Below the pieces are notes generated by a model that ran no database searches, was not told where the DNA came from, and worked only from the letters and a program-made list of their open reading frames with translations. Position numbers and translations under genes: made by a program. A DNA stretch of 29,149 nucleotides from a virus. The stretch spans positions 1 through 29,149 of the IMG/VR virus record IMGVR_UViG_3300027132_000116. One strand, given 5' to 3'. The first letter of the stretch is position 1. Each line of letters starts with the position of its first letter. Positions 21,951 through 29,149 of this stretch are shown here, piece after piece.

Positions 21951-23615
21951 ATGGGAAAAAAGACGGGTAGAAAAGCGCAACTCTCTGGAGATTTTGAATA
22001 TCCAGTACCACCAATTAATGTAGTTGCTACAGATGTAGGAACAGATAGACCATATAACAATGGTGCTATAAGTATTACTTTTGAATACCCATCAGGTCAA
22101 TTACCTATTATAAACTATACCGCAAAGTTTACTCCAAATACAGGATCAACCACTTACACAGATTTTGCAGCAACATCTCCAATTGTTATTAGTGGAATAC
22201 CTTCAGGACTGACTGGCTTTGTAACAGTAAATGCAACAAATGTAAATGGAACTTCTCAGGAGTCCACTGCAACCGCCCCACTTTTAGTTACAACAGTTCC
22301 ACAGTCACCAAGAACAGTAACAGCAACATCTACAACTACTGGACCAGGACATAGCACAGATGGAAATCAGACTACTACTCCAGGACAGCGTGGACAGGAT
22401 ATTGTTTCTTGGGGACACCCAGCAGATGGAGGTAAGGCTATATCAAAGTATGTTATTACTTCTTCAGATACAGCAGTACAGCCAGGCGGCTTAGCATCTC
22501 CATACGAAGTTAATTATCCAGCAACATCTTTGGGAATTAGAGAAACAATGGCAAGCGCCCAAATTTATACAGTAAAAGCAGTAAATGCAAATGGAACATC
22601 TCTTGGTCAAGCCACTGGTGAAGTTACAACATTCTTCTCACCTCCAGCATTCTTTTCACCACCTAACTTTTTTGCACCACCTAACTTTTTTGCACCACCT
22701 AATTTTTTTGCGCCACCTAACTTCTTTGCGCCACCTCAGTTCTTTGCACCACCAAACTTCTTCGTTCCACCACTATTCTTTGCACCACCTCAGTTTTTTG
22801 CCCCACCGCAGTTCTTTGCGCCACCGCAGTTCTTTGCGCCACCTAACTTTTTTACCCCTCCAGGGTTCTTTGCACCACCAAGATTCTTTGCCCCTCCAGC
22901 ATTCTTCTCGCCTCCAGGGTTCTTTTCACCACCAAGATTCTTCTCGCCTCCAGGGTTCTTTGCACCACCAAGATTCTTTGCCCCTCCAGGGTTCTTTGGC
23001 CCACCAAGATTCTTTGGTCCTCCAGGGTTTTGTATTCCAGCAGATACTGAAGTGCTAACTACAGACGGTTATAAGAAAGCAAAAGATATTAAAGTTGATG
23101 ATTATCTTTTAACTGCTTCTTTTGATAACCTACCTAAGCATGACTCTAATTGTTCTCAAGGCCACATAACAACAGAATGTATTATCAAGGTTGCTGGATG
23201 GAGAGACCTATCTATGGTTAACCCATCTACCCTAGAGTCTAAGGTTACAAATATTTTTAAACAAACAAAATCCTCATTTATGAGAATTAACAACAATCCT
23301 AAACACGACCTATCTTTAGTAGAGCAGCCTCTAGTAAAAAGAGGCAGCGAATACATGTTCCCAGAAGTAACTGATTTAGAGGTTGGCGACGAGATTTATA
23401 ATTACGATGATCCCTCTAGTCCAATTGTTATAGATTCACTAAATATAATTGAAGAAGATCTAGATGTCTTCCTATTCTATAGAGAGCCTTGGGGACTTCT
23501 TGTAGCTGGATCAATGCTTGCCTACAATGGATGCGAAACATCTACTGAATTTATTCAAGTTGAAGATGATCATCATGATCAAGAAGAGGCAAATACAGAA
23601 TTTCAGGATATATAA
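21951..23615 (+). CDS. FN3-FFxPP repeat-Hint domain tail protein
   Basis: The 554-residue protein has a clear order of parts. Residues about 20-108 and 115-226 look like two fibronectin type III domains (TVTATS, ISKYVITSS, YTVKAVNANG). Residues 228-359 are 22 perfect-length hexapeptides FF-x-PP-x, with x mostly A/S and the sixth residue N, Q, G or R. Immediately after, C361 starts a Hint domain: CIPADTEVLTTDGYKKAKDI, VDDYLLTASFD, a block-B-like INNNPKHDLSLVEQP, DLEVGDEI and LLVAGSMLAYNGCETS (ending near N526). An acidic, His-containing tail follows. Hint domains rearrange the peptide bond before their first Cys and may cleave, splice or join. The C-terminal motif is YNG-C rather than HN-C, so plain splicing is doubtful, but N-terminal cleavage freeing the FFxPP tail is plausible. 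Confidence 0.82.
   Translation: MGKKTGRKAQLSGDFEYPVPPINVVATDVGTDRPYNNGAISITFEYPSGQLPIINYTAKFTPNTGSTTYTDFAATSPIVISGIPSGLTGFVTVNATNVNGTSQESTATAPLLVTTVPQSPRTVTATSTTTGPGHSTDGNQTTTPGQRGQDIVSWGHPADGGKAISKYVITSSDTAVQPGGLASPYEVNYPATSLGIRETMASAQIYTVKAVNANGTSLGQATGEVTTFFSPPAFFSPPNFFAPPNFFAPPNFFAPPNFFAPPQFFAPPNFFVPPLFFAPPQFFAPPQFFAPPQFFAPPNFFTPPGFFAPPRFFAPPAFFSPPGFFSPPRFFSPPGFFAPPRFFAPPGFFGPPRFFGPPGFCIPADTEVLTTDGYKKAKDIKVDDYLLTASFDNLPKHDSNCSQGHITTECIIKVAGWRDLSMVNPSTLESKVTNIFKQTKSSFMRINNNPKHDLSLVEQPLVKRGSEYMFPEVTDLEVGDEIYNYDDPSSPIVIDSLNIIEEDLDVFLFYREPWGLLVAGSMLAYNGCETSTEFIQVEDDHHDQEEANTEFQDI
22632..23027 (+). repeat. 22 copies of an 18-bp repeat encoding FFxPPx
   Basis: Eighteen-base units follow one another without a break and code for FF-x-PP-x. 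Third-codon positions vary (TTC/TTT, CCA/CCT/CCG), and two flavours are visible: an N/Q-rich first half and an alternating G/R second half. This suggests expansion followed by divergence rather than very recent slippage. Confidence 0.97.
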
Positions 23616-23618
23616 TCC

Positions 23619-23647
23619 TTGACTATATTGCATAAAAATGCTATTCT
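23619..23647 (+). promoter_or_regulatory. Leaderless promoter of the oxygenase operon
   Basis: The -35 TTGACT (23619-23624) and -10 TATTCT (23642-23647) are 17 bp apart, and the ATG at 23654 follows after 6 nt without a Shine-Dalgarno sequence. The spacer contains the inverted repeat GCAT-AAAA-ATGC (23630-23641), touching the -10 box, placed like the palindrome of the promoter at 2171-2199. This separates the oxygenase genes from the tail-gene transcript. Confidence 0.7.
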
Positions 23648-23653
23648 TTAATA

Positions 23654-24277
23654 ATGATATACAACAAAAAACAACTGTATCCTGGAATATGGGTATATCC
23701 TAATTCTTTTCCAAAAGAACTTGATCTAATTAATAGGATTGAGGAATGCGTATCTAGCAAGCAAGCTGACTGGAATGGCGCAAGTGTTTGCTTAGAAGAA
23801 ATAGATTTAACTTATAGAGATGCCTGGGATTTTAAGTTATCGGCTTTAGGCAAATCCCACCCACTTTATAAAGATATTTATGACTGTCAAAAAGATGCAG
23901 TTCAAGATTTTTGCAATATGTATTCAATTAAAATGGATTTCTGGGAATGGACAAATATTGTTAAGTATTACCCAAATCAATTTTTTCAAGAACATGCAGA
24001 TGACGGTTGGTCATATAAATGCGCTGTCTCTCTAGTTGGATATCCAAATGATGGATATACTGGGGGAGGGCTATATTTCCCTAAATTTAATTTACATATA
24101 ACCCCAGAACTAGGAGACCTTGTTATATTTCCATCATCCTTTATATATTCTCACGTAGCACTGCCAGTTGAAACTGGTGTTAAATATTCTTTTGTTACCA
24201 TGCTAGACTACAACGACGACGCCCATACTGAAGAATATGATAGAATGATAGATAACAAACACAAGGGGAAAAAATAA
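23654..24277 (+). CDS. 2OG-Fe(II) oxygenase, prolyl-4-hydroxylase-like
   Basis: The 207-residue enzyme has probable iron ligands H114 and D116 (QEHADDGWSY) and H167 (YSHVA). The 2-oxoglutarate anchor, ten residues after the distal His, is Lys177 rather than the more usual Arg. The core SLVGYPNDGYTGGGLYFP and PELGDLVIFPSS are typical. It shares YPGIWVY near the N-terminus and YRDAWDFK with the next gene, so the two are close paralogues. It is the first gene of the leaderless operon that starts behind the FFxPP/Hint gene. The substrate is unknown. Confidence 0.88.
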   Translation: MIYNKKQLYPGIWVYPNSFPKELDLINRIEECVSSKQADWNGASVCLEEIDLTYRDAWDFKLSALGKSHPLYKDIYDCQKDAVQDFCNMYSIKMDFWEWTNIVKYYPNQFFQEHADDGWSYKCAVSLVGYPNDGYTGGGLYFPKFNLHITPELGDLVIFPSSFIYSHVALPVETGVKYSFVTMLDYNDDAHTEEYDRMIDNKHKGKK

Positions 24278-24278
24278 T

Positions 24279-25019
24279 ATGCTTCCAAATGGAGAAACGA
24301 TCTACCCAGGAATTATTGTATACAGAGACGTTTTTAAAAAAGAATACAATCTGGCAGAAAGATTAGAAAAGGTTTTAGAAAAACAGGAAAACAAGAAGCA
24401 CTGGAATTTAGCTCAAACAGGTTTTGATACACTAAATACAGACTACAGGGATGCTTGGGATTTTAAGATTAAAGAAAACGATGGAGGATCCTTAATGTAT
24501 GGAAATGGTAACCACGTTCAAGAAGAAAATCTTACGGAAGATGAAATAGAGCTAAGACAAATATGGAGAGACTCAAAAGGAGTCCAGCTTAGCGCTGTAG
24601 CAGATTATATGAATATGTTCCAGCTACCTCCATTAAATTACTGGGAATCTTTTAACTTTATTAAGTATGCAAAAAATCAACATTTTAATGTGCACTCAGA
24701 TCACGGGTACTCGTATGTATGTGTGCTTTCATCAGTAGGATATATTAATGACGATTATGAAGGCGGAGAGTTATTTTTTGATAAATTAGGTCTTAAGATT
24801 AAGCCAAAAGCTGGAGACTTATACCTATTCCCATCTTCTTATATCTATTCTCACGCAGCAATGCCAGTCCGATCTGGAACTAAATATGCTATTGTAACTA
24901 TGCTAGATTATCAAGAAGCTCCACATACACCTCTCTATAGAGAAATAGAAGCAAGCTATGAATATAATCATTTCACTGAAGGGAAAAAATTTATCCCAGC
25001 AGAACAAAGGGAGAGCTAA
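24279..25019 (+). CDS. 2OG-Fe(II) oxygenase, close paralogue of the preceding gene
   Basis: The 246-residue enzyme has ligands H139 and D141 (NVHSDHGYSY), H192 (YSHAA) and K202 as likely 2-oxoglutarate anchor. It shares with the preceding protein YPGI.VY, DYRDAWDFKI, the core INDDYEGGELFF and KPKAGDLYLFPSSYIYSH. It carries an extra acidic segment (about 65-105). It begins 1 bp after the upstream stop. The two were probably made by tandem duplication and then diverged, perhaps for different substrates. Confidence 0.88.
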   Translation: MLPNGETIYPGIIVYRDVFKKEYNLAERLEKVLEKQENKKHWNLAQTGFDTLNTDYRDAWDFKIKENDGGSLMYGNGNHVQEENLTEDEIELRQIWRDSKGVQLSAVADYMNMFQLPPLNYWESFNFIKYAKNQHFNVHSDHGYSYVCVLSSVGYINDDYEGGELFFDKLGLKIKPKAGDLYLFPSSYIYSHAAMPVRSGTKYAIVTMLDYQEAPHTPLYREIEASYEYNHFTEGKKFIPAEQRES

Positions 25020-25733
25020 TTGATTAGAATAACAGCATATGATAATTTTCAAGACACTGCTAACATTGAGCCTCTTTCTGCAAAAAGAGACTGGATGGAT
25101 GAAACAGAGCACAATCATGCATACAGATGCTTTCCATTAACGCTAGCAAATCAATTAGGCTGGGGTATATCATTTCCAGAAGATATAACCTTTATGTGGG
25201 ATGGAGTAACAAGTACTTATCCACATAACGTTCAGGTTTTGCAGGGACAAAAGTACTGCGAGACTGGTAGAGGTCACTCAACAATTAACTTTAAAACAAA
25301 TTTAACTTTTGAAACAGACAGTAACTATACTTTGCTATCTTTTCCAGTTCCAAATATGTTCGTTGATGGAGCTCAGGCCGTAACAAGTTTATTAACAACA
25401 TCCTTTTTTGGCAGCCCATTGCCAGTTGCATGGAAGATTACAAAGCCCTACGTTCCAATTACAATCAAAGCTGGACAGCCAGTAATTGCAATTTTACCAA
25501 TATCTTTAACAGAGCTAAACAATTCTACTCTTGAGGTAAAGGATATAAGGCACATGCCACAGCCACACCTTGAGAATATCCCAACTTATGAAGGAGCAGT
25601 TGCTGCAGCTAAAGAGGCGGCAGAAAAACAAATTTGGACGGATTACTATAGGGATGCTACAGATTATCTAGGTAATAAGCTTGGGTCCCACGAAGTAAAA
25701 TCAATTAAGCTGAAGGTTAGTAAGCACAAATGA
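25020..25733 (+). CDS. Divergent DUF6065-like protein, copy 3, TTG start
   Basis: The 237-residue protein starts at TTG directly behind the preceding TAA, with AAAGGGAGAG as ribosome binding site. It keeps only the core of the family: RCFPLTLANQLGWGISFP, DITFMWDG, SFFGSPLPVAWKITKPYVPI and TIKAGQPVIAILPISL, corresponding to the PFF..SG-IP-GTP-QI-P pattern of the other copies. The C-terminal part is Ala/Glu-rich and helical (AAKEAAEKQ). It overlaps the next family member by 4 nt (ATGA), so the two may work as a pair. The function is unknown. Confidence 0.55.
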   Translation: MIRITAYDNFQDTANIEPLSAKRDWMDETEHNHAYRCFPLTLANQLGWGISFPEDITFMWDGVTSTYPHNVQVLQGQKYCETGRGHSTINFKTNLTFETDSNYTLLSFPVPNMFVDGAQAVTSLLTTSFFGSPLPVAWKITKPYVPITIKAGQPVIAILPISLTELNNSTLEVKDIRHMPQPHLENIPTYEGAVAAAKEAAEKQIWTDYYRDATDYLGNKLGSHEVKSIKLKVSKHK

Positions 25734-26440
25734 AAATTGTTTTTAATTCAAATAGGCACTATAACAACGACGAACTTGCACCAAGTCCTTCAAAAAATAC
25801 AATGCCAGCATGGTTTAAAAATGCCAGCAAATATTGGAAAGATTTTGAGGGAAACGATGTAGTCGGGCCACCAGATAATAAAAAGGGCCCAGGATTTAAA
25901 TCTTGTCCAGCTCTTCATGATATTTTTACAACAGGATATACATTTACAACACCATGCGACATTAATGTTTTTATGCAAAGCGGATATCCATTAATAAAAG
26001 CAGAGCCAGGATATGATGATTTTGTTGCAATACGTTCGCATATGGGAGAGTTCTATTATCCTGAAGGGTATTATAAATTTGTTTACCATTGGTATCCAAA
26101 CTGGGGGTTTACGCTTCCAGATGGATACAGCGCTTTAGTAGTTCAGCCAATCAATAACTTCGGCCTGCCTTTTTTAACAGTAGGCGGTATAATTGATAGT
26201 GACAAGTACGGAGCACCAGGACTGATGCCCTTTTTTATTAGAGACGGATTTACAGGAATAATTCCAAAAGGAACCCCTTACGCACAAATTATTCCGATCA
26301 AAAGAGAAGAATGGGTATCAGAGTTTAATTTGTATACCTATCAAGAAATGCAAAAAAAGCATGACGATCACGTAGCTATTTATAGAGCAGACACTGGCGT
26401 TTATAAAAAAAGAACTTGGGTACCTAAAAAATATGAATAG
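25730..26440 (+). CDS. DUF6065-like phage protein, copy 4
   Basis: The 236-residue protein is a clear member of the family: MPAWFKN near the start, FKSCPALHDIFTTGYTF, LPDGYSALVVQPINNFGLPF, GIIDSD, MPFFIRDGFTGIIPKGTP, QIIPIKREEW and a C-terminal YKKRTWVPKKYE. The HP..R of copies 1 and 2 is QPINN here, so those residues are not invariant. It starts by ATGA overlap with copy 3 and is followed after 13 bp by another oxygenase, placing this family inside the oxygenase operon. Confidence 0.65.
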   Translation: MKIVFNSNRHYNNDELAPSPSKNTMPAWFKNASKYWKDFEGNDVVGPPDNKKGPGFKSCPALHDIFTTGYTFTTPCDINVFMQSGYPLIKAEPGYDDFVAIRSHMGEFYYPEGYYKFVYHWYPNWGFTLPDGYSALVVQPINNFGLPFLTVGGIIDSDKYGAPGLMPFFIRDGFTGIIPKGTPYAQIIPIKREEWVSEFNLYTYQEMQKKHDDHVAIYRADTGVYKKRTWVPKKYE

Positions 26441-26453
26441 GAAAAGAAACTAA

Positions 26454-27137
26454 ATGGATAACACGGTAGAGAACTCATCGGATATTAGAAAGCACAGAAC
26501 ATCTATTACTCCTTCAGGATACTTTGGCAACGGCCCAGAAAACATTGTTGAAATTGAAAATTTGTTAACTGAAGAAGAAAATGAATACCTTCTTAATTTT
26601 ATTAAGGGTAATCAAGTATGGGATCAAGGGCAAGACGTACGTAATGAAAATGGAACTATAATTTATCAACACAATGTATGGGCAGATCGTGTTGCAACAA
26701 AAAAATCCCTAGATGAATCAGACCCTAATGTTTCGGTAATGCTAAATACAATAATTCAAAGACTAAGACTTATTATTGAAAAGCACTTTAATGTAGAGGT
26801 AAACCCAACAGGGCCTTGTTTAGTAAGATGGCCAGTTGGTTCTATGCAGTGGCCACATGCAGACAAAGAGTTGCACGAAGGTCCAGACAAGGGCACCGCA
26901 AACAATTTCCCGTGGTACGACATTGGAACAGTAATTTATTTAAATGAAGACTATGAGGGTGGAAGACTTCATTTTCCAAAACAAGAAATTGCCTTTAAGC
27001 CAAAAGCTAGAGCTGCATATTTTTTTCCAGGAGATTTAAACTATATACACGGAGTAGACGTAATTACACAAGGCACCAGATACACCTCACCATGGTTCTG
27101 GACTATAACTAAATTAGGAGAAAAAACAAATGGCTGA
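26454..27137 (+). CDS. 2OG-Fe(II) oxygenase, prolyl-4-hydroxylase-like
   Basis: The 227-residue enzyme has ligands H135 and D137 (WPHADKEL), H199 (YIHGV) and R209 (TQGTRYTSP) ten residues later. The core VIYLNEDYEGGRLHFP and FKPKARAAYFFPG are intact. It has a longer N-terminal extension (about 30 residues) and an acidic linker after the HxD motif that may shape substrate choice. It overlaps the next oxygenase by 8 nt. Of the set it looks closest to classic prolyl hydroxylases because it keeps Arg as the 2-oxoglutarate anchor. Confidence 0.88.
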   Translation: MDNTVENSSDIRKHRTSITPSGYFGNGPENIVEIENLLTEEENEYLLNFIKGNQVWDQGQDVRNENGTIIYQHNVWADRVATKKSLDESDPNVSVMLNTIIQRLRLIIEKHFNVEVNPTGPCLVRWPVGSMQWPHADKELHEGPDKGTANNFPWYDIGTVIYLNEDYEGGRLHFPKQEIAFKPKARAAYFFPGDLNYIHGVDVITQGTRYTSPWFWTITKLGEKTNG

Positions 27138-27990
27138 TTTCACATCAAAAACACTCTATCCTAGAATTGAAATCTACAAGGGCTTGCTCCCAGATCATAA
27201 AGAAATTTTTGATGTTGTAAAGTCAACCGAGAGCATTGAAAATGAGTCGGACGAGCACTACTTTGTTCCGTGGACAAAATGGAGCAAGTTTGGAACTTAC
27301 TCATCAACAAAGTTTAAGGGTGCAGTAGAAAGCCTACTTGGTAAAAATAAAACCTTCGACAAAGAGTACTGGGCTGCCGAAAAGGTTTGGGACGCATATA
27401 ATGTTGCCATTGATGACTATATTAAAAAGTATAATGTAGAGCTTCCCAAAGATTGTCAGCTAGGATCATCCTCATTCTGTAAATATTTTACTAACGTTGA
27501 TTCTTTAAAAAATAATTTAACCATGCAGTATCATACTGATTTTAAGCAAACAGATAAGGATGCTCCAGGAGATAAGTTTTATATTACATGCACAGTTTAC
27601 ATTAACGATGATTACGAAGGTGGAGAAATAGAGTTTTATGTAAACGGAGAATTTGTTCCTGCATATAAGCCAGAGGCTGGAGATATTATGGTTTTCCCTT
27701 CTGGCGAAGGATACTATCATGGAGTTAAGACTGCAACAAAAGGCAATAAGTATTTAATAAGAAACTTTATGTTTTATCCATATGCAGGGTCAGAAGAGTG
27801 GCTTGCAAACCAATTGAAGTATGGTGCAACAAAATGGGCAGAGATGGAAAAAAGAAGAATAAGCCTTGATGTATACGGAGGCAACTTGGTATTTGAAAAC
27901 GGAAAAGAAAAGGTTCCAACTGAAAAAGAAATACAAGACCACATAGACTATTTGGATAGTTTAGAAGATAAAGATAAGACGGTGTGCTAA
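27130..27990 (+). CDS. 2OG-Fe(II) oxygenase with C-terminal extension
   Basis: The 286-residue enzyme, the largest of the set, has ligands H135 and D137 (QYHTDFKQT) and H197 (YYHGV), and K207 as likely anchor (KGNKYLIRNF). The core TVYINDDYEGGEIEFY and KPEAGDIMVFPSG are clear. About 60 extra residues after the barrel are charged and helical. It overlaps the preceding gene by 8 nt and the next by 1 nt (TAATG). The substrate is unknown. Confidence 0.88.
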   Translation: MADFTSKTLYPRIEIYKGLLPDHKEIFDVVKSTESIENESDEHYFVPWTKWSKFGTYSSTKFKGAVESLLGKNKTFDKEYWAAEKVWDAYNVAIDDYIKKYNVELPKDCQLGSSSFCKYFTNVDSLKNNLTMQYHTDFKQTDKDAPGDKFYITCTVYINDDYEGGEIEFYVNGEFVPAYKPEAGDIMVFPSGEGYYHGVKTATKGNKYLIRNFMFYPYAGSEEWLANQLKYGATKWAEMEKRRISLDVYGGNLVFENGKEKVPTEKEIQDHIDYLDSLEDKDKTVC

Positions 27991-28700
27991 TGGAAATTAT
28001 ATCCCTTAAAGATGATGTTTTTGTTGTTGATAATTTAATTACAGAAGAAGAATGTCAAAAAATAATTGCTTATTTTGATGCAATTACAGATGCAGGACAT
28101 TTAAAGTGGAATCAAATATCTTTTTATGGTTCTTTGGCAATGGGCTACTGGCCATGGGACGAAAACCTTTTAGTGTTTGGATTGCCTAAAGATTACTTTT
28201 CTATTTTAAAAGAAAAAGTAAAAAAGGCAGGAGAGATGTGTTTTGATAGAGAGCTATCAGAGGTTAGCTACCATGCACAAAAATGGGTAGTTGGCGCATT
28301 CGCTGGATTTCATTCAGACAATACTCATGAAGATGGTTCCCCCTCTGCATTCTATAAAAGCAAGTACGCTGGGTTTCTTTACCTAAATGATAATTTTGAT
28401 GGAGGAGTTTTAAACTTCAAACATCATGATATTGCAATAAAGCCAAAGCCTGGAAGATTAGCTTTCTTTAAAGGTGGGCACGGTAATGAGCACGAAGTTA
28501 CTATGGTTCAAAAAGCAGAAAGATATACAGTTGGGTCTTTCTGGGATAATGCCGACGCTGTTTACACACCAGAACAAATTGCTGAATGGGAAGCAGAGCT
28601 TAAAGAGACAAGAGCGGAACAAGAAAAAACTTACGAAGAATGGAACGAGCTTAAGAAAAAAGGAACTCCTCCAACACATAAGGGTAAGTACGATGCATAA
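27990..28700 (+). CDS. 2OG-Fe(II) oxygenase
   Basis: The 236-residue enzyme has ligands H108 and D110 (GFHSDNTHED), H168 (NEHEV) and R178 (AERYTVGSF). The core GFLYLNDNFDGGVLNF and IKPKPGRLAFFKGG fit the family. I chose the ATG at 27990, which overlaps the upstream TAA (TAATG), over a GTG two codons earlier. The C-terminal 50 residues are highly charged (EAELKETRAEQEKTYEEW) and probably form a helix. It overlaps the next gene by 8 nt. Confidence 0.85.
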   Translation: MEIISLKDDVFVVDNLITEEECQKIIAYFDAITDAGHLKWNQISFYGSLAMGYWPWDENLLVFGLPKDYFSILKEKVKKAGEMCFDRELSEVSYHAQKWVVGAFAGFHSDNTHEDGSPSAFYKSKYAGFLYLNDNFDGGVLNFKHHDIAIKPKPGRLAFFKGGHGNEHEVTMVQKAERYTVGSFWDNADAVYTPEQIAEWEAELKETRAEQEKTYEEWNELKKKGTPPTHKGKYDA

Positions 28701-29149
28701 AGAAATTATTAACAAGGATATACATTACTACACTGAGGTTTTTGATGATACAGAATCCATGATAAAAGAAATTGAATGGATGGACCAATTTCAAGATGTT
28801 GGGTCTCAAATAACTAAATGGGAGCCATGGCTTTCTTCTTGCAAGAGTGTGCAGTATGGTTATCAAAAAACAATAAATTATAAAAATGTTTTAAACAATA
28901 ACCCTAGAGACAGACATAACTCTAAAATTGCCAGTATAATCCATTATAGAGCAATTCAAATAGGAGAAGAATATGCTTTGTCCCACGGCATAGATCTCGG
29001 CGATCTTCCAACACATTGTAAAATATATAAGTATGACAACTTAACAGAAATGGGTCCGCACACAGATTACGATCCAGACTATAGCCCAAAAGATTTAATA
29101 GGCACAGTCTCAATTGTTTTTTATATAAATGATGACTACGTTGGTGGAG
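28693..29149 (+). CDS. 2OG-Fe(II) oxygenase, cut by the window end
   Basis: The start (ATG 28693, AAGGG about 6 nt upstream, 8-nt overlap with the preceding gene) and 152 residues are present; the distal His and 2-oxoglutarate anchor lie beyond the window. The HxD motif is H123/D125 in MGPHTDYDPDY, followed by the core SIVFYINDDYVGG at the edge. This is the eighth oxygenase-like gene of the window, so the array may continue. Confidence 0.82.
   Translation, partial: MHKEIINKDIHYYTEVFDDTESMIKEIEWMDQFQDVGSQITKWEPWLSSCKSVQYGYQKTINYKNVLNNNPRDRHNSKIASIIHYRAIQIGEEYALSHGIDLGDLPTHCKIYKYDNLTEMGPHTDYDPDYSPKDLIGTVSIVFYINDDYVGG

Noticed and set aside
22585-23058. His/Leu/Ser-rich alternate frame over the FFxPP repeats
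   Set aside because: It is a shadow of the 18-bp repeat and has no ribosome binding site.
23031-23534. Classic self-splicing intein
   Set aside because: The C-terminal motif is YNG-C instead of HN followed by C, S or T, and the flanking tail of 27 residues is not a recognisable extein; a cleaving Hint domain fits better.

Overview
The window looks like the late (structural) half of an AT-rich genome of a tailed bacteriophage (Caudoviricetes). The evidence is a run of repeat-rich tail-fibre genes, a holin-like protein, a secreted lysozyme-like protein, a class II ribonucleotide reductase, and densely packed genes joined by ATGA or TAATG stop/start overlaps. The host cannot be named. At least three promoters place the -10 box exactly 6 nt before an ATG that lacks a ribosome binding site. 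That is the geometry of leaderless mRNAs, which are common in Actinomycetota, so an actinobacterial host is a weak inference.

Layout. (1) 40-673, plus strand: a promoter drives a cascade of very small overlapping genes (43, 25, 48 and perhaps 27 aa, several with a membrane segment), then a hairpin-rich stretch and one more possible 26-aa gene. (2) 3620-702, minus strand: a first operon runs from a TTGACA/TATGAT promoter through a secreted lysozyme-like protein and four small unknown proteins. It is followed by a stand-alone unit of promoter, about 80-nt structured RNA and terminator. A leaderless operon then encodes a small basic protein, a 2-oxoglutarate/Fe(II) oxygenase (2OG oxygenase) and a degenerate oxygenase lacking the iron-binding histidines. 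(3) 3643-6976, plus strand: a GT4-like glycosyltransferase, an adenosylcobalamin-dependent ribonucleotide reductase and a holin-like protein with an EF-hand loop. (4) 7051-23615: virion adhesion genes. A small-connector plus long-fibre pair occurs twice (9268/9570 and 14897/15370). The first fibre carries a cupredoxin-like domain, and the gene after it has a 28-cysteine insertion. Between the two pairs lie two copies of a small-protein plus DUF6065-like pair and a zinc-ribbon protein. The block ends with a protein made of FN3-like domains, 22 FFxPP hexapeptides and a Hint (intein/hedgehog-type) domain. (5) 23619-29149: a new leaderless promoter and an operon with five complete and one cut-off 2OG oxygenase genes, interrupted by two DUF6065-like genes.

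In total there are eight 2OG-oxygenase-like genes and four DUF6065-like genes in 29 kb. The larger oxygenase group starts directly behind the FFxPP/Hint gene. A testable idea is that the phage hydroxylates and self-processes its own proline-rich tail protein, possibly followed by glycosylation. All family names come from motif recognition by eye; no database search was run.
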